Below, in pieces: positions 26,176-34,792 of a DNA stretch of 64,000 bases; within the stretch, counting starts at the first letter, position 1, and each line of letters opens with the position of its first letter. Source of the DNA: Geomonas oryzisoli (lineage in GTDB: Bacteria; Desulfobacterota; Desulfuromonadia; Geobacterales; Geobacteraceae). The translations under genes and the position numbers were made by a program. Where the stretch lies: positions 2,637,501-2,701,500 of the forward strand of contig NZ_CP076723.1 in the NCBI RefSeq assembly GCF_018986915.1, read 5' to 3'. The notes under the pieces were generated by a model, which was given only the letters and a program-made list of their open reading frames with translations, had not been told where the DNA came from and made no database searches.

Positions 26176-27027
26176 CTAGAAGGCGGGAATGATGGCCGCG
26201 CCGTACTTTTCCTTGAGGAACTGCTTGAGCTCGGGGGACTGCAGCGCCGCCAGCAGCTTCTTGATGTCCTCGCGGTTCTCCTCACCCTTGCGCACAACGA
26301 CGATGTTGGCGTAAGGGGACTTGGCGTCCTCACGCGCGATGGCGCTCTGCGGGTCGATCTTGGCGTCGAGTATGAAGTTGGTGTTGATCACCGCGCCGTC
26401 CACGTCCGGGAGGGTCCTGGTGAGTTGGGCCGCCTCGACCTCGACAAACTTGATCTTCTTCGGGTTCTCCACGATGTCCTGCGGCGTCGCCTGGAAGTTG
26501 GAGATGCCGGGTTTGAGCTTGATGAGCCCCTGTTTCTCCAGGAGCGCCAGGGCACGGTACTCATTGGAGGGGTTGTTCGGGACGGCGATCTGGGCGCCGT
26601 TTTTCAGCTCGGCCACCGACTTGATCTTCTTCGAGTAGAGGCCGATCGGCTCCACGTGGATGCTGCCGGCCACGCTGAACTGGTAGTTCTTTTCCTTTAC
26701 CACGGCCTCGAGATAGGGGACGTGCTGGAAGTAGTTGGCGTCGATCTGCTTCTCGGCAAGCGCAGGATTCAGCTGCACCTCGTCGTCGAAGGTCACCACC
26801 TCGAGGTTAACCCCCTGCTCCTTCAGCTTCGGAACCACCAACTTGAGGATGTCGGCGTGCGGCACCACGGCCGCCCCGACCTTCAAGGTCTTCCCTGCCG
26901 CCGGGGCCGCGCCCTCGGCACCCTTACCGGCCTCGCCTTCCTTTTTCTTGCAACCCGCCGCGGCCACTGCAACCAGTGCCAGTGCGACCAGGGCTACGCT
27001 CAACCTGCCGGTAAATCTGCTCTTCAT
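26176..27027 (-). CDS. metQ: Methionine ABC transporter substrate-binding lipoprotein MetQ
   Basis: A 283-residue NlpA-family lipoprotein. The signal ends in the lipobox VAAAGC (Cys ~26), followed by a short charged linker (KKKEGEAGKGAEG). The MetQ core is easy to recognise: KVGAAVVPHADILKLVVPKLKEQG, then DANYFQHVPYLE, IAVPNNPSNEYRALALLEKQGLIKL, and the end region DAKSPYANIVVVRKGEE. It delivers methionine to MetI/MetN. It is the last gene of the metNIQ operon, 30 bases after metI. Confidence 0.95.
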   Translation of the reverse strand: MKSRFTGRLSVALVALALVAVAAAGCKKKEGEAGKGAEGAAPAAGKTLKVGAAVVPHADILKLVVPKLKEQGVNLEVVTFDDEVQLNPALAEKQIDANYFQHVPYLEAVVKEKNYQFSVAGSIHVEPIGLYSKKIKSVAELKNGAQIAVPNNPSNEYRALALLEKQGLIKLKPGISNFQATPQDIVENPKKIKFVEVEAAQLTRTLPDVDGAVINTNFILDAKIDPQSAIAREDAKSPYANIVVVRKGEENREDIKKLLAALQSPELKQFLKEKYGAAIIPAF

Positions 27028-27057
27028 CTTTGTGTCCCTCCGTTGGTAATCAGGCCC

Positions 27058-27726
27058 TTAGCCGAGCCTATGTTGGTTTCTGTTGATCCATCGCGCCAGC
27101 CGGTCGCCGCTCCACTGCACCCCCTGGACAAAAACGACCAGGATGAGGACGGTGGCGAACATGACGTCCTCGCGGTAGCGCATGTAGCCGTAACGGATGG
27201 CGAGGCTCCCGAGCCCCCCCGCCCCGATCGCCCCGGCGGTCGCGGTGAACCCGGTGATGGTGATGACTGCCAGGGTCAGTCCGAGCACCAGCGACGCCAG
27301 CGCCTCGGGAATCAGCACCTTGCGCACGATCTCCAGCGGCGTCGCCCCCATGGCCAGGGCCGCCTCCACCTTGCCGCGATCGACTTCCTTCAGGCTGTTC
27401 TCGATGATGCGCGCCAGAAACGGTGCCGCCGCGATCGAGAGCGGAACGCAGGCGGCCGTGGCTCCCAGCGTGGTCCCCACCAGAAAACGCGACAGCGGCA
27501 ACAGCAGCACGATCATGATGATGAAGGGAAAGGAGCGGGTGACGTTGATCAGGGCACCCAGGACGCGGTTCAACCGCGGCGACTCCAGGACGTGACCGGT
27601 TGAGGTGATCACGACCAGCACCCCGAGCGGGAGTCCCAGCACGATGGCCGCGACGGTGGACAGCACCACCATGTACAGCGTTTCTCCGAAGCCCGTCAGG
27701 AGCATCGGTATCAGGTCTTCATGCAT
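27058..27726 (-). CDS. metI: Methionine ABC transporter permease MetI
   Basis: A 222-residue inner-membrane permease with about five transmembrane segments. The permease loop KVEAALAMGATPLEIVRKVLIPEALASLVLGL is clear, and the segment SFPFIIMIVLLLPLSRFLVGTTLGATAACVPL is typical of MetI. ATG 27726 is chosen because GAGGAG then lies 6 bases upstream; ATG 27732 would leave no spacer. It is 15 bases downstream of metN. Confidence 0.94.
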   Translation of the reverse strand: MHEDLIPMLLTGFGETLYMVVLSTVAAIVLGLPLGVLVVITSTGHVLESPRLNRVLGALINVTRSFPFIIMIVLLLPLSRFLVGTTLGATAACVPLSIAAAPFLARIIENSLKEVDRGKVEAALAMGATPLEIVRKVLIPEALASLVLGLTLAVITITGFTATAGAIGAGGLGSLAIRYGYMRYREDVMFATVLILVVFVQGVQWSGDRLARWINRNQHRLG

Positions 27727-27741
27727 CGTCATCTCCTCGCT

Positions 27742-28506
27742 CTAGATACCCGCTCCGTACCCCTGCAACTGCGCGCTGTGTTCCAAAAACAGCTTCATGG
27801 TCGCGCTGGAAGGCGCCGAGAAGACCTGCTGCACCGGTCCGCTCTCGACGATCTCGCCCCGGTCCAGGACCGCCACCTTGCTGCAGATCTGCCGGATCAC
27901 GCTCATTTCGTGGGTGATCAGGACGATGGTGAGGCCGAGCTTGCGGTTGATGTCGGCCAGCAGTTCCAGGATGGAGCTGGTGGTCTGCGGGTCGAGCGCC
28001 GAGGTGGCCTCGTCGCTCAGGAGCACATCCGGGTGGTTGGCGAGGGCGCGCGCGATGCCGACCCGCTGCTTTTGACCACCGGAGAGCTGCGCCGGGTAGC
28101 TGCCGGCCTTGTCGGAAAGCCCGACCAGGTCCAGGATCTCCTCGACCCGCTGCGCGATTTCCTTGCGCGGGTAGCCGGCCAGTTCGAGGGGAAAGGCGAC
28201 GTTTCCCTGCACCGTCCTCGAATCGAGCAGGTTGAAGTGCTGGAAGATCATGCCGACCTTCTTGCGCGCTTCACGCAACTCGTGCGTCGCCAGCCGGGTG
28301 ATCTCCCTGCCGTCGATGACGATGCTGCCGCTGTCGGGCTCCTCGAGCCGGTTCAGGCAGCGGATCAGGGTGGACTTGCCCGCACCGCTCAGCCCGATGA
28401 TGCCGAAGATGTCCCCCTTCTCGATCTGCAGGTTGACGTCGCGCAACGCGGTGAACGTTCCGCGCGGCGTATGGTACAGCTTGTTCAGGCTGTCGATGGT
28501 AATCAC
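27742..28506 (-). CDS. metN: Methionine ABC transporter ATP-binding protein MetN, short form without NIL domain
   Basis: A 254-residue ATPase. Walker A is GLSGAGKST, the Q-loop lies in MIFQHFNLL, the signature is [15 protein letters not shown], Walker B is [14 protein letters not shown], and the switch is [13 protein letters not shown]. coli MetN is ~343 residues and ends with a NIL domain through which methionine inhibits transport. This protein stops at the end of the nucleotide-binding domain, so that feedback site is missing. Start is GTG 28506 with a weak ribosome-binding site. It heads the metNIQ operon. Confidence 0.93.
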   Translation of the reverse strand: MITIDSLNKLYHTPRGTFTALRDVNLQIEKGDIFGIIGLSGAGKSTLIRCLNRLEEPDSGSIVIDGREITRLATHELREARKKVGMIFQHFNLLDSRTVQGNVAFPLELAGYPRKEIAQRVEEILDLVGLSDKAGSYPAQLSGGQKQRVGIARALANHPDVLLSDEATSALDPQTTSSILELLADINRKLGLTIVLITHEMSVIRQICSKVAVLDRGEIVESGPVQQVFSAPSSATMKLFLEHSAQLQGYGAGI

Positions 28507-28539
28507 TTGCCCCCCGGGAATGAGACACTGATGCCAAAA

Positions 28540-28567
28540 GGAGGCAACGGAATTCTCTTATGCCTCC
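28540..28567 (-). promoter_or_regulatory. Hairpin in the metN leader
   Basis: GGAGGCA and TGCCTCC pair around a 14-base loop. On the minus strand the stem is followed by TTTT, 34 bases before the metN start. A weak attenuator-like structure; no SAM riboswitch core was found. Confidence 0.35.
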
Positions 28568-28760
28568 AGCATTCTGGTCGGCGTTTGGCGCTTTCTGCTT
28601 TAGTCAATTATGGTGATAGGGGGTTTATCAAATTTGACCGTAAAAGTCAAGTACGTAGTCATATTAACACAAACAAACCCACCCGCAAACGCCGTAGAAT
28701 GTATCTTGTCACGAAAAAAAAGGTGGGCCGGCAAAACGCCGACCCACCCCCTGAACCAAG

Positions 28761-28840
28761 GGGGACAGGCACCTTGCGGAGCCAGTCCCCTGTTCCCATC
28801 GCTACTCAAAGGGGGACCGGCACCTATCGGAGCCAGTCCC
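28761..28840 (-). repeat. Dispersed palindromic repeats, copies C and D (metN-pstS gap)
   Basis: Two copies in the same inverted orientation: 28761-28790 (full, identical to copy A) and 28812-28840 (GGGGACCGGCACC left arm, shortened right arm), 21 bases apart and just past the pstS stop codon. Confidence 0.85.
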
Positions 28841-28850
28841 TTTTGTCGAA

Positions 28851-29879
28851 CTATTTGATGGTTTTGATGGTCTTCTGCACCATCTTCACCACGCTCTCGG
28901 GAAGCGGAGCGTACAGCATCGGGGCGGCCATCTTCTGCCCCTTGATCATGGCCCAGTTCAGGAACTCGACCAGGTGCTTGCCTTTGGCCGGGTCCTTCTG
29001 GTTTTCGTACACCAGCAGCCAGGTGAAACCGACCACCGGGTAGGCGTCCTTGCCGGGCTGGTTCACCAGGGAGATGCGATAATCTGCGGGCATGTGCTTA
29101 ACCGCAGCTGCTGCAGCGGCGCTGGTGGACTTGATGGAAGGCTCCACAAAGACCCCGGCCTGGTTTTTCAAAGAGGCGTAGGGAAGCTTGTTTTCGAAGG
29201 CATAGGCCAGTTCCACGTAGCCGATGGTGTACGGCGTGGTCTTGATCTGCCCGGCGACCCCTTCGTTTCCTTTGCCGCCCAGGCCGACCGGCCACTTCAC
29301 CGAAGCGCCCTTCCCTACCTTCTTCGCCCACTCGGCATTCACACCGGAAAGGTAGTCGGTGAAGATGCTGGTGGTACCGCTGCCGTCGGAGCGGTGCACC
29401 ACTATGATCGGCTTCGCCGGCAGGTTCACGCCTTTGTTGTCATCGGCGATCCTCGGGTCGTTCCACTTGGTGATCTTGCCCAGGTAGATATTGGCCAGAT
29501 CCTCGGAGTTGAGCTTGATCCCGGAAGGTACGCCGGGGAGGTTGTAGGTCACCACCACGGCACCCATGACGGTCGGGATGTGGATCAGCTTGCCGGGCGC
29601 ACCCTTGAGCTCCGCGTCGGAGAGGAACTTGTCGCTGGCACCGAAGTCGACGGTCTGGGCGGTGATCTGCTTGATGCCGCCGCCGCTGCCGATGGACTGG
29701 TAGTTGAACTTCACGCTCTTGTCGGCCTTGGCGTACTCGCTGAACCACTTGGAGTACAACGGGTACGGGAAGGTGGCTCCGGCGCCGTTGATAAGGGTCT
29801 CAGCGGATGCCTCGCCCGCAGCACCGACTGCGGCGACCAGGGCAAGGGCAAGGAATGCTTTCTTAATGGTCTGAATCAT
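28851..29879 (-). CDS. pstS: Phosphate-binding periplasmic protein PstS
   Basis: A 342-residue protein with a signal peptide (MIQTIKKAFLALALVAAVGAAGEASA-ET) and the PstS opening GAGATFPYPLYSKWF. Phosphate-ligand segments are visible: QSIGSGGGIKQI, VDFGASD and HRSDGSGTTSIFTDYLS. It captures phosphate for PstCAB. Unlike many operons, pstS is separated from pstCAB by ~5.5 kb and reads the other way, but it has its own pho box and a well-placed -10. AGGAGGAAA precedes ATG 29879. Confidence 0.96.
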   Translation of the reverse strand: MIQTIKKAFLALALVAAVGAAGEASAETLINGAGATFPYPLYSKWFSEYAKADKSVKFNYQSIGSGGGIKQITAQTVDFGASDKFLSDAELKGAPGKLIHIPTVMGAVVVTYNLPGVPSGIKLNSEDLANIYLGKITKWNDPRIADDNKGVNLPAKPIIVVHRSDGSGTTSIFTDYLSGVNAEWAKKVGKGASVKWPVGLGGKGNEGVAGQIKTTPYTIGYVELAYAFENKLPYASLKNQAGVFVEPSIKSTSAAAAAAVKHMPADYRISLVNQPGKDAYPVVGFTWLLVYENQKDPAKGKHLVEFLNWAMIKGQKMAAPMLYAPLPESVVKMVQKTIKTIK

Positions 29880-30190
29880 CTTTTCCTCCTCTTTGGGTTT
29901 GAGGCGACTATAGCGGCGTTTTGTTGCAGTCCGGTTACAACCGCTGCAAGAGTTTGTAAAAAAGAAACCGGAACCAGACTGCAGCGCCAGGTACGCCCTT
30001 CTCCGTCAGAAGGACACATCAGGAAAGAGCCGAGCCGAGACTTTCTCTCTTGCCCTGCAAAAATAAAACGATATTAATAAAAACTCCTAAAGCCGACAAT
30101 CAGGGTCCCCGAAAAGGGGATACTGGGGCCGAGCAGGAACGCGTTGAAAGGAGTAGGCCGGGGACCTGCCGGACCTGGTTGGGGGCAGAG
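29880..30190. other. Divergent intergenic region pstS / GGDEF-EAL gene
   Basis: 311 bases. The pstS side holds the pho box and -10. The right half contains only a small TCCCC-gaaa-GGGGA hairpin around 30104 and no motif I can name. I looked for a c-di-GMP riboswitch and did not find the conserved GEMM core. Confidence 0.6.
29907..29940 (-). promoter_or_regulatory. PhoB-dependent promoter of pstS (pho box plus -10)
   Basis: On the minus strand TTGTAAC-cgga-CTGCAAC (29923-29940, 11-base periodicity) is followed after exactly 10 bases by TATAGT (29907-29912). This is the classical PhoB class layout in which the pho box replaces the -35. Confidence 0.78.
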
Positions 30191-32803
30191 ATGGCTACCA
30201 TTGAAGACAAAGCGCAGCGCTCCGAGCGTCACGGCACAGCAGAGGGGTGCACCATTCTGCTGGTGGACGACAGCCCGACACAGGTGAAGCGACTGGAACA
30301 TCTCCTCACCGGCGAAGGCTACCGCGTGCTGGTGCGCCGCGACGCCACGGAGGCCCTCGCGGGGCTGGCCGCAACCAAGCCGGACCTGGTCATCAGCGAC
30401 GTCATCATGCCGGACATGGACGGCTTCGAACTGTGCCGCCGGATCAGGGTTTTGAAAGAGGCGAGCCAACTTCCGATCATACTGCTCACCCACCTCAACG
30501 ACCCGACCCACGTACTGCGCAGCCTCGAGGTGGGGGCCAATTACTTCATCTCGAAGCCGTACCACAACGGGATCCTGCTGTCGCGGGTGGCAGCCGCCTT
30601 GCGGCGGGACCAGGGTGGCTGTGTCGCCGGAGAGGACGGCGCGGTGAGCTGCAACTACTACGGCAACCGCTACGCCATCGCCGCTTCCAAACCGCAGATC
30701 ATCGATCTTCTGCTGGCGACCTACGAACTGGCCGTGGAGAAGAACCAGGAGATATCGAAGACCCATGACGCCCTGAGAAGGCTGAACGAAGAACTGGAAA
30801 CAAGGGTTGCCAAACGGACGGTGGAACTCAGAAACACCATCAGCGAACTGAGGCAGGAGATCGCGGAAAGGGAAAGTGCCGAGGAATGCGTGCGGCGGCT
30901 GAACCGGCTCCACTCGGTGCTCTCCGAAACCAGCAAGGCGGTGGTGCACACAAAGGACCGGGAATCGCTGTTCCACGATTTCTGCCGCATCGCGGTCGAC
31001 CACGGCTGTTTCAAGCTCGCCTGGGTCGGTATGGTCGACGCAGGGGGGACACTGGTCCAGGTGGTGGCCGCCCGTGGCACGACGGCCTACCTCGACGACC
31101 TTACCATCGGGCTGAACCAGGAGCCGACCGGCAGCGGGCCGACCGCTACCGCCATCAAAAACGGCAGCTTCTACATCTGCAACGACTTCCTCAATGCGCC
31201 CATAACGGCGCCCTGGCACGAGCGGGGGAGAGCCTACGGCATCCGCGCCTCGGCGAGCATCGCGCTGCGGCAGGAGGGCGAGGTCATCGGCGCCCTCACC
31301 CTCTACGCCGACAAGAAGAACTATTTCGACCGCCCGCAAATCGAATTATTGCGCCAGATGGGGGCGGACATATCCTTCGCCCTGGCCAACATGGTCCGGG
31401 AGGACCACCGGCTGGAGGTGGAACGGGCGCTCCTCGAAGAAACGGCACGCCGCCTGAAAGAACGGGAACAGCATACCCAGAAGATCGAGTACCTCGCGCA
31501 CCACGACCCGGTCACCAAACTCCCCAACCGCTTCAGCCTGATGGCACGCCTGGCCCACTCCCTGGAACTGGCCAAACGATGCGGCAGCCGCCTGGCACTG
31601 ATCTTCATCGACCTGGACCGCTTCAAGAACATCAACGACTCGCTGGGACACCACGTCGGGGACCACCTCCTCTTCCAGGTGGCGGGGCGCCTGCTGGAAT
31701 CGATACGGAGCGCGGACATCGTGGCGCGTCTGGGGGGCGACGAGTTCGTCGTGGGGCTCCCCCTGCTCCGCTGCAACATTTCCGCGGCGCACGCGATTCG
31801 CAAGATCCAGCACGCCCTCTCCCAGAGCTACTACGTCGAGGGACACGAGTTGAGCGTCACCCCGAGCATCGGCATCAGCATCTTCCCCGATGACGGTGAG
31901 ACGGTCCAGGAACTGATGAAGAACGCAGACCTCGCCATGTACCACGCCAAGGCGGGGGGGCGGAACAACTTCCAGTTTTTTACCGAGGAGATGAACCAGA
32001 CGGTGCAGGAGAGGCTGGTCCTGGAGGGGGACCTGCGGGTGGCGATCGAGCGGGGAGAGTTCCTGCTGCACTACCAGCCGCAGATCGAGATGAGCACGGG
32101 GCGGGTGATCGGCGTCGAGGCGCTGTTGCGCTGGCAGCACCCGGTGCACGGGCTGGTGACGCCGGACCGGTTCATTCCCGTCGCCGAAGAAACCGGGATG
32201 ATCGTCGCCATAGGGGAAGTGGCTCTGAAAACGGCCTGCCGGCAGTTGGCCGCCTGGTTGGCGGCGGGACTGCCACCGCTCAGGGTGTCGGTCAACCTCT
32301 CGGCGCGCCAGTTCAAGCAGGACAACCTTCCCGCCCTGTTGCAGGACGTGCTGCGGGAGACCGGGATCGAGTCCCACCTGCTGGAACTGGAGATAACGGA
32401 GAGTTCGGCGATGGAGAACCCGGCCGATGCGATCCTGCACCTGCGCGGTTTCAGGGAGATGGGGGTGGAGCTGGCCATCGACGACTTCGGCACCGGCTAC
32501 TCATCGCTGAGCTATCTGAAGCTCTTTCCGGTGCACCGCCTGAAGATCGACCGTTCCTTCGTGAAAGACATCGACACCGACACCGACGACGCCGAAATCG
32601 CCGCGGCGACCATCGCGCTGGCCCACACCCTGGGCAAGGAAGTGGTCGCCGAGGGCGTGGAAACCGAGGCCCAGTGCCGCTTCCTGCAGGGGCAGCGCTG
32701 CGACATCCTGCAGGGATACTACTTCAGCCGCCCGCTACCGCCGGAAGAGATTGTTCCCTACCTGCGTAACAACGCCGTCCCCTCCCCTCTCGTCCGGGCT
32801 TGA
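30191..32803 (+). CDS. Response regulator with GAF, GGDEF and EAL domains (c-di-GMP turnover)
   Basis: An 870-residue protein. REC domain at ~20-140 (LLVDDSPTQVK; phosphoacceptor D70 in VISDVIMPDMDG; K in ISKPYHNG). A coiled coil follows at ~185-240, then a GAF-like domain at ~250-405. GGDEF domain at ~440-605 has an intact active motif RLGGDEF at ~515 and an RSAD inhibitory I-site five residues upstream. EAL domain at ~620-865 has intact EAL at ~643 and DDFGTGYSSLSYL. Both cyclase and phosphodiesterase motifs look functional. ATG 30191 is used because 47 further N-terminal residues in frame have no family character. Monocistronic. Confidence 0.92.
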   Translation: MATIEDKAQRSERHGTAEGCTILLVDDSPTQVKRLEHLLTGEGYRVLVRRDATEALAGLAATKPDLVISDVIMPDMDGFELCRRIRVLKEASQLPIILLTHLNDPTHVLRSLEVGANYFISKPYHNGILLSRVAAALRRDQGGCVAGEDGAVSCNYYGNRYAIAASKPQIIDLLLATYELAVEKNQEISKTHDALRRLNEELETRVAKRTVELRNTISELRQEIAERESAEECVRRLNRLHSVLSETSKAVVHTKDRESLFHDFCRIAVDHGCFKLAWVGMVDAGGTLVQVVAARGTTAYLDDLTIGLNQEPTGSGPTATAIKNGSFYICNDFLNAPITAPWHERGRAYGIRASASIALRQEGEVIGALTLYADKKNYFDRPQIELLRQMGADISFALANMVREDHRLEVERALLEETARRLKEREQHTQKIEYLAHHDPVTKLPNRFSLMARLAHSLELAKRCGSRLALIFIDLDRFKNINDSLGHHVGDHLLFQVAGRLLESIRSADIVARLGGDEFVVGLPLLRCNISAAHAIRKIQHALSQSYYVEGHELSVTPSIGISIFPDDGETVQELMKNADLAMYHAKAGGRNNFQFFTEEMNQTVQERLVLEGDLRVAIERGEFLLHYQPQIEMSTGRVIGVEALLRWQHPVHGLVTPDRFIPVAEETGMIVAIGEVALKTACRQLAAWLAAGLPPLRVSVNLSARQFKQDNLPALLQDVLRETGIESHLLELEITESSAMENPADAILHLRGFREMGVELAIDDFGTGYSSLSYLKLFPVHRLKIDRSFVKDIDTDTDDAEIAAATIALAHTLGKEVVAEGVETEAQCRFLQGQRCDILQGYYFSRPLPPEEIVPYLRNNAVPSPLVRA

Positions 32804-32883
32804 CCGGAGCGACCGGGAGCCCCTCGCAGAGCAAAGACCAGAGCCACACCTGTCCAGCTATTCCCAAGCCCCCCTCCCCTCGC

Positions 32884-32906
32884 GGGAGGGGGGTAGGGGG
32901 TGGGGG
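32884..32906 (+). repeat. G-rich dispersed element, copy 1 (G-quadruplex candidate)
   Basis: Four G-runs (GGG-A-GGGGGG-TA-GGGGG-T-GGGGG) follow a CCCCTCCC/GGGAGGGG hairpin. A near-identical element occurs at 43984-44006. Confidence 0.7.
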
Positions 32907-32931
32907 ACTGGCTCCGCAGGTGCCTGTCCCC
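32903..32931 (+). repeat. Dispersed palindromic repeat, copy E
   Basis: A 29-base copy, one base shorter in the loop (GCA). It abuts the G-rich element and sits 18 bases past the stop of the dehydrogenase gene. Confidence 0.85.
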
Positions 32932-32948
32932 TTTTCACGTCTCCCTGT

Positions 32949-34568
32949 TCAGAGTATGTAATCGGTGGACAGGAAGTGGGACTTTCTTTCCTTCACGATG
33001 CCGGTGATGATGTCGCGGTTGGCGTCGGTCTCACGCGCGGCGACCACGATCCGGATCGAGAAGACACGCAGCGCGTCGGCCACGGACTGGGTCCCCTCGG
33101 CGGAGTTCTTCCTTCCGTTGAAGGGGAAGCTGTCCGGGCTTCTCTGGCACTTGCTGTTGATGTTGATGCGGCATACCTGGTTCACCAGGGCGTCGATCAG
33201 TTGCGACAACTGTTCCTCGTTCCTGCCGAAAATGCTCGCCTGCTGGCCGTAGTTGGACTGCACCACGTAGTCGATGGTCTCCTTCAGGTCGTCGTAGACC
33301 ACCACCGGCACCACCGGGCCGAACTGCTCCTCGTGGTAGACCCGCATCCGGTCGGTCACCGGGTAGAGGAGCGCCGGATAAAAGAAGGAACCGCTCCGCG
33401 TGCCGCCGCCGGGATTCACCACCCGGGCGCCGTGCGCCTCGGCGTCGCGCAAAAGCCCCTCGAGGTATTCCGGCTTCTCGGGTTCGGGGAGCGCCGTGAT
33501 GGCGACCCCGTCCTGCCAGGGCACACCGCACTTGAGCGCCGCGATCCCCAGCGCCATCCCCTCCAGGAAACGCTCGGCGATGTTTCGGTGCACGAAGATG
33601 ATCTTCAGCGCGGTGCAGCGCTGGCCGTTGAAGCTGAGCGCGCCGGAGAGGCACTCCTCCACGGCGAGATCGAGGTCCGCGTCGGGGAGGATGATGGCGG
33701 GGTTCTTGGCGTCGAGCCCCAGCACGCAGCGCAGCCGGTGCGGACGGGGGTGGCTGGCGCGCAGCGCGTCGGCGACCTTGCTGGTGCCGATGAAACCCAG
33801 CACGTCGATGCGGCCGCTGGCCATCAGGGGAGGCAGCACCTCCTCGCCGTCGCCGTACACCGTGTTGACCACGCCGGCCGGAAAGCAGTCGCGGAAGGCC
33901 GAGAGCAGCGGCTCGAAGAGGAGGATGCCGAAGCGCGGCGGCTTGAGGATGATGGTGTTCCCCATGACCAGCGACGGGATCAGCGTGGTGAAGGTCTCGT
34001 AGAGGGGGAAGTTGTAGGGTCCCATGCAGAGCACGACGCCCAGCGGCGCCCGGCGGATCTGGCCGATGATCCCCTGGTGGATCACGAAGCGCGAGGAGAC
34101 GCGGTCCAGCTCCTTGAGCGCATCGACGGTGTCCTTCAGGTAGGCGAGCGCGCGATCGAATTCGGCCTCCGCTTCCTTCAGGGACTTGCCGATCTCCCAC
34201 ATGAGGAGCTTCACCACCTCGCTGCGCTTTTCCTTCACGGCGCGGCTGAAGCAGGTCACGCACTGGATGCGCTCCCCGACCGACATGGTGGGCCAGGCCC
34301 CGCGGCCGTTATCGTAGGCGTTGACCGCCACGTCGAGCGCCTCGAGCGAGGCGGCCACGGAAAGGGCGGGCGCCTCACCGATCCTCTGCGCGCGGGGCTC
34401 GGCGCCGTCGAGCACCTGCACCGGTGAGAGCACCTCCTGCATGGGGCCTTCCCAGCGGCGCAGTTCGCCGCCGATTAGGTAGTAGTCCTGGCGGATCGGG
34501 TTCGCTATGCGATAGGGAACAGGGATTTCCTGCGGCAGCGGGGACAGACCTGCGATCTTCTTCTTCAC
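32949..34568 (-). CDS. Aldehyde dehydrogenase superfamily protein, NADP-dependent glyceraldehyde-3-phosphate dehydrogenase (GapN)-like
   Basis: A 539-residue ALDH-fold enzyme. Cofactor segment GVVLCMGPYNFPLYET, nucleophile C~318 in NGQRCTALK, and the C-terminal NINSKCQRSPDSFPFNGRKNSAEGTQ typical of long GapN-like proteins. GapN oxidises glyceraldehyde-3-phosphate to 3-phosphoglycerate without making ATP. Odd point: the general-base Glu of the usual LELGGK motif is replaced (here LGLDAKNP). GTG 34568 is preferred (AAGGAAGG 4 bases upstream); ATG 34595 is possible. Monocistronic. Substrate assignment is moderate. Confidence 0.75.
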   Translation of the reverse strand: MKKKIAGLSPLPQEIPVPYRIANPIRQDYYLIGGELRRWEGPMQEVLSPVQVLDGAEPRAQRIGEAPALSVAASLEALDVAVNAYDNGRGAWPTMSVGERIQCVTCFSRAVKEKRSEVVKLLMWEIGKSLKEAEAEFDRALAYLKDTVDALKELDRVSSRFVIHQGIIGQIRRAPLGVVLCMGPYNFPLYETFTTLIPSLVMGNTIILKPPRFGILLFEPLLSAFRDCFPAGVVNTVYGDGEEVLPPLMASGRIDVLGFIGTSKVADALRASHPRPHRLRCVLGLDAKNPAIILPDADLDLAVEECLSGALSFNGQRCTALKIIFVHRNIAERFLEGMALGIAALKCGVPWQDGVAITALPEPEKPEYLEGLLRDAEAHGARVVNPGGGTRSGSFFYPALLYPVTDRMRVYHEEQFGPVVPVVVYDDLKETIDYVVQSNYGQQASIFGRNEEQLSQLIDALVNQVCRININSKCQRSPDSFPFNGRKNSAEGTQSVADALRVFSIRIVVAARETDANRDIITGIVKERKSHFLSTDYIL

Positions 34569-34708
34569 TGTGCCTTCCTTACTGACAGACGTCATTGCCG
34601 GACCTGAGAATCCGGCCTCTGGTTGATACCGAGTGTGACTGACAGCTATACGCCAACACAAAAGAAGGGTCAACTGTTTGATGGTTTCTTCTCAGACCGA
34701 TACAGAGA

Positions 34709-34736
34709 TTGCGGATGCCGAAAGGCCCAGTATACT
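34709..34736 (+). promoter_or_regulatory. Promoter of the ferritin-like gene
   Basis: TTGCGG (34709-34714), a 16-base spacer, and TATACT (34731-34736), 57 bases upstream of the start codon. Confidence 0.5.
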
Positions 34737-34792
34737 GCTTTGGTCCGAACAGTATTGACGGGGACACTACACCGGAACAAGGAGATACAGGT

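Noticed and set aside
28507-28620. SAM riboswitch upstream of metN
   Set aside because: No conserved SAM-I/II core; only a simple hairpin is present.
29941-30190. c-di-GMP (GEMM) riboswitch before the GGDEF-EAL gene
   Set aside because: The conserved GEMM core sequences and tetraloop arrangement were not found.
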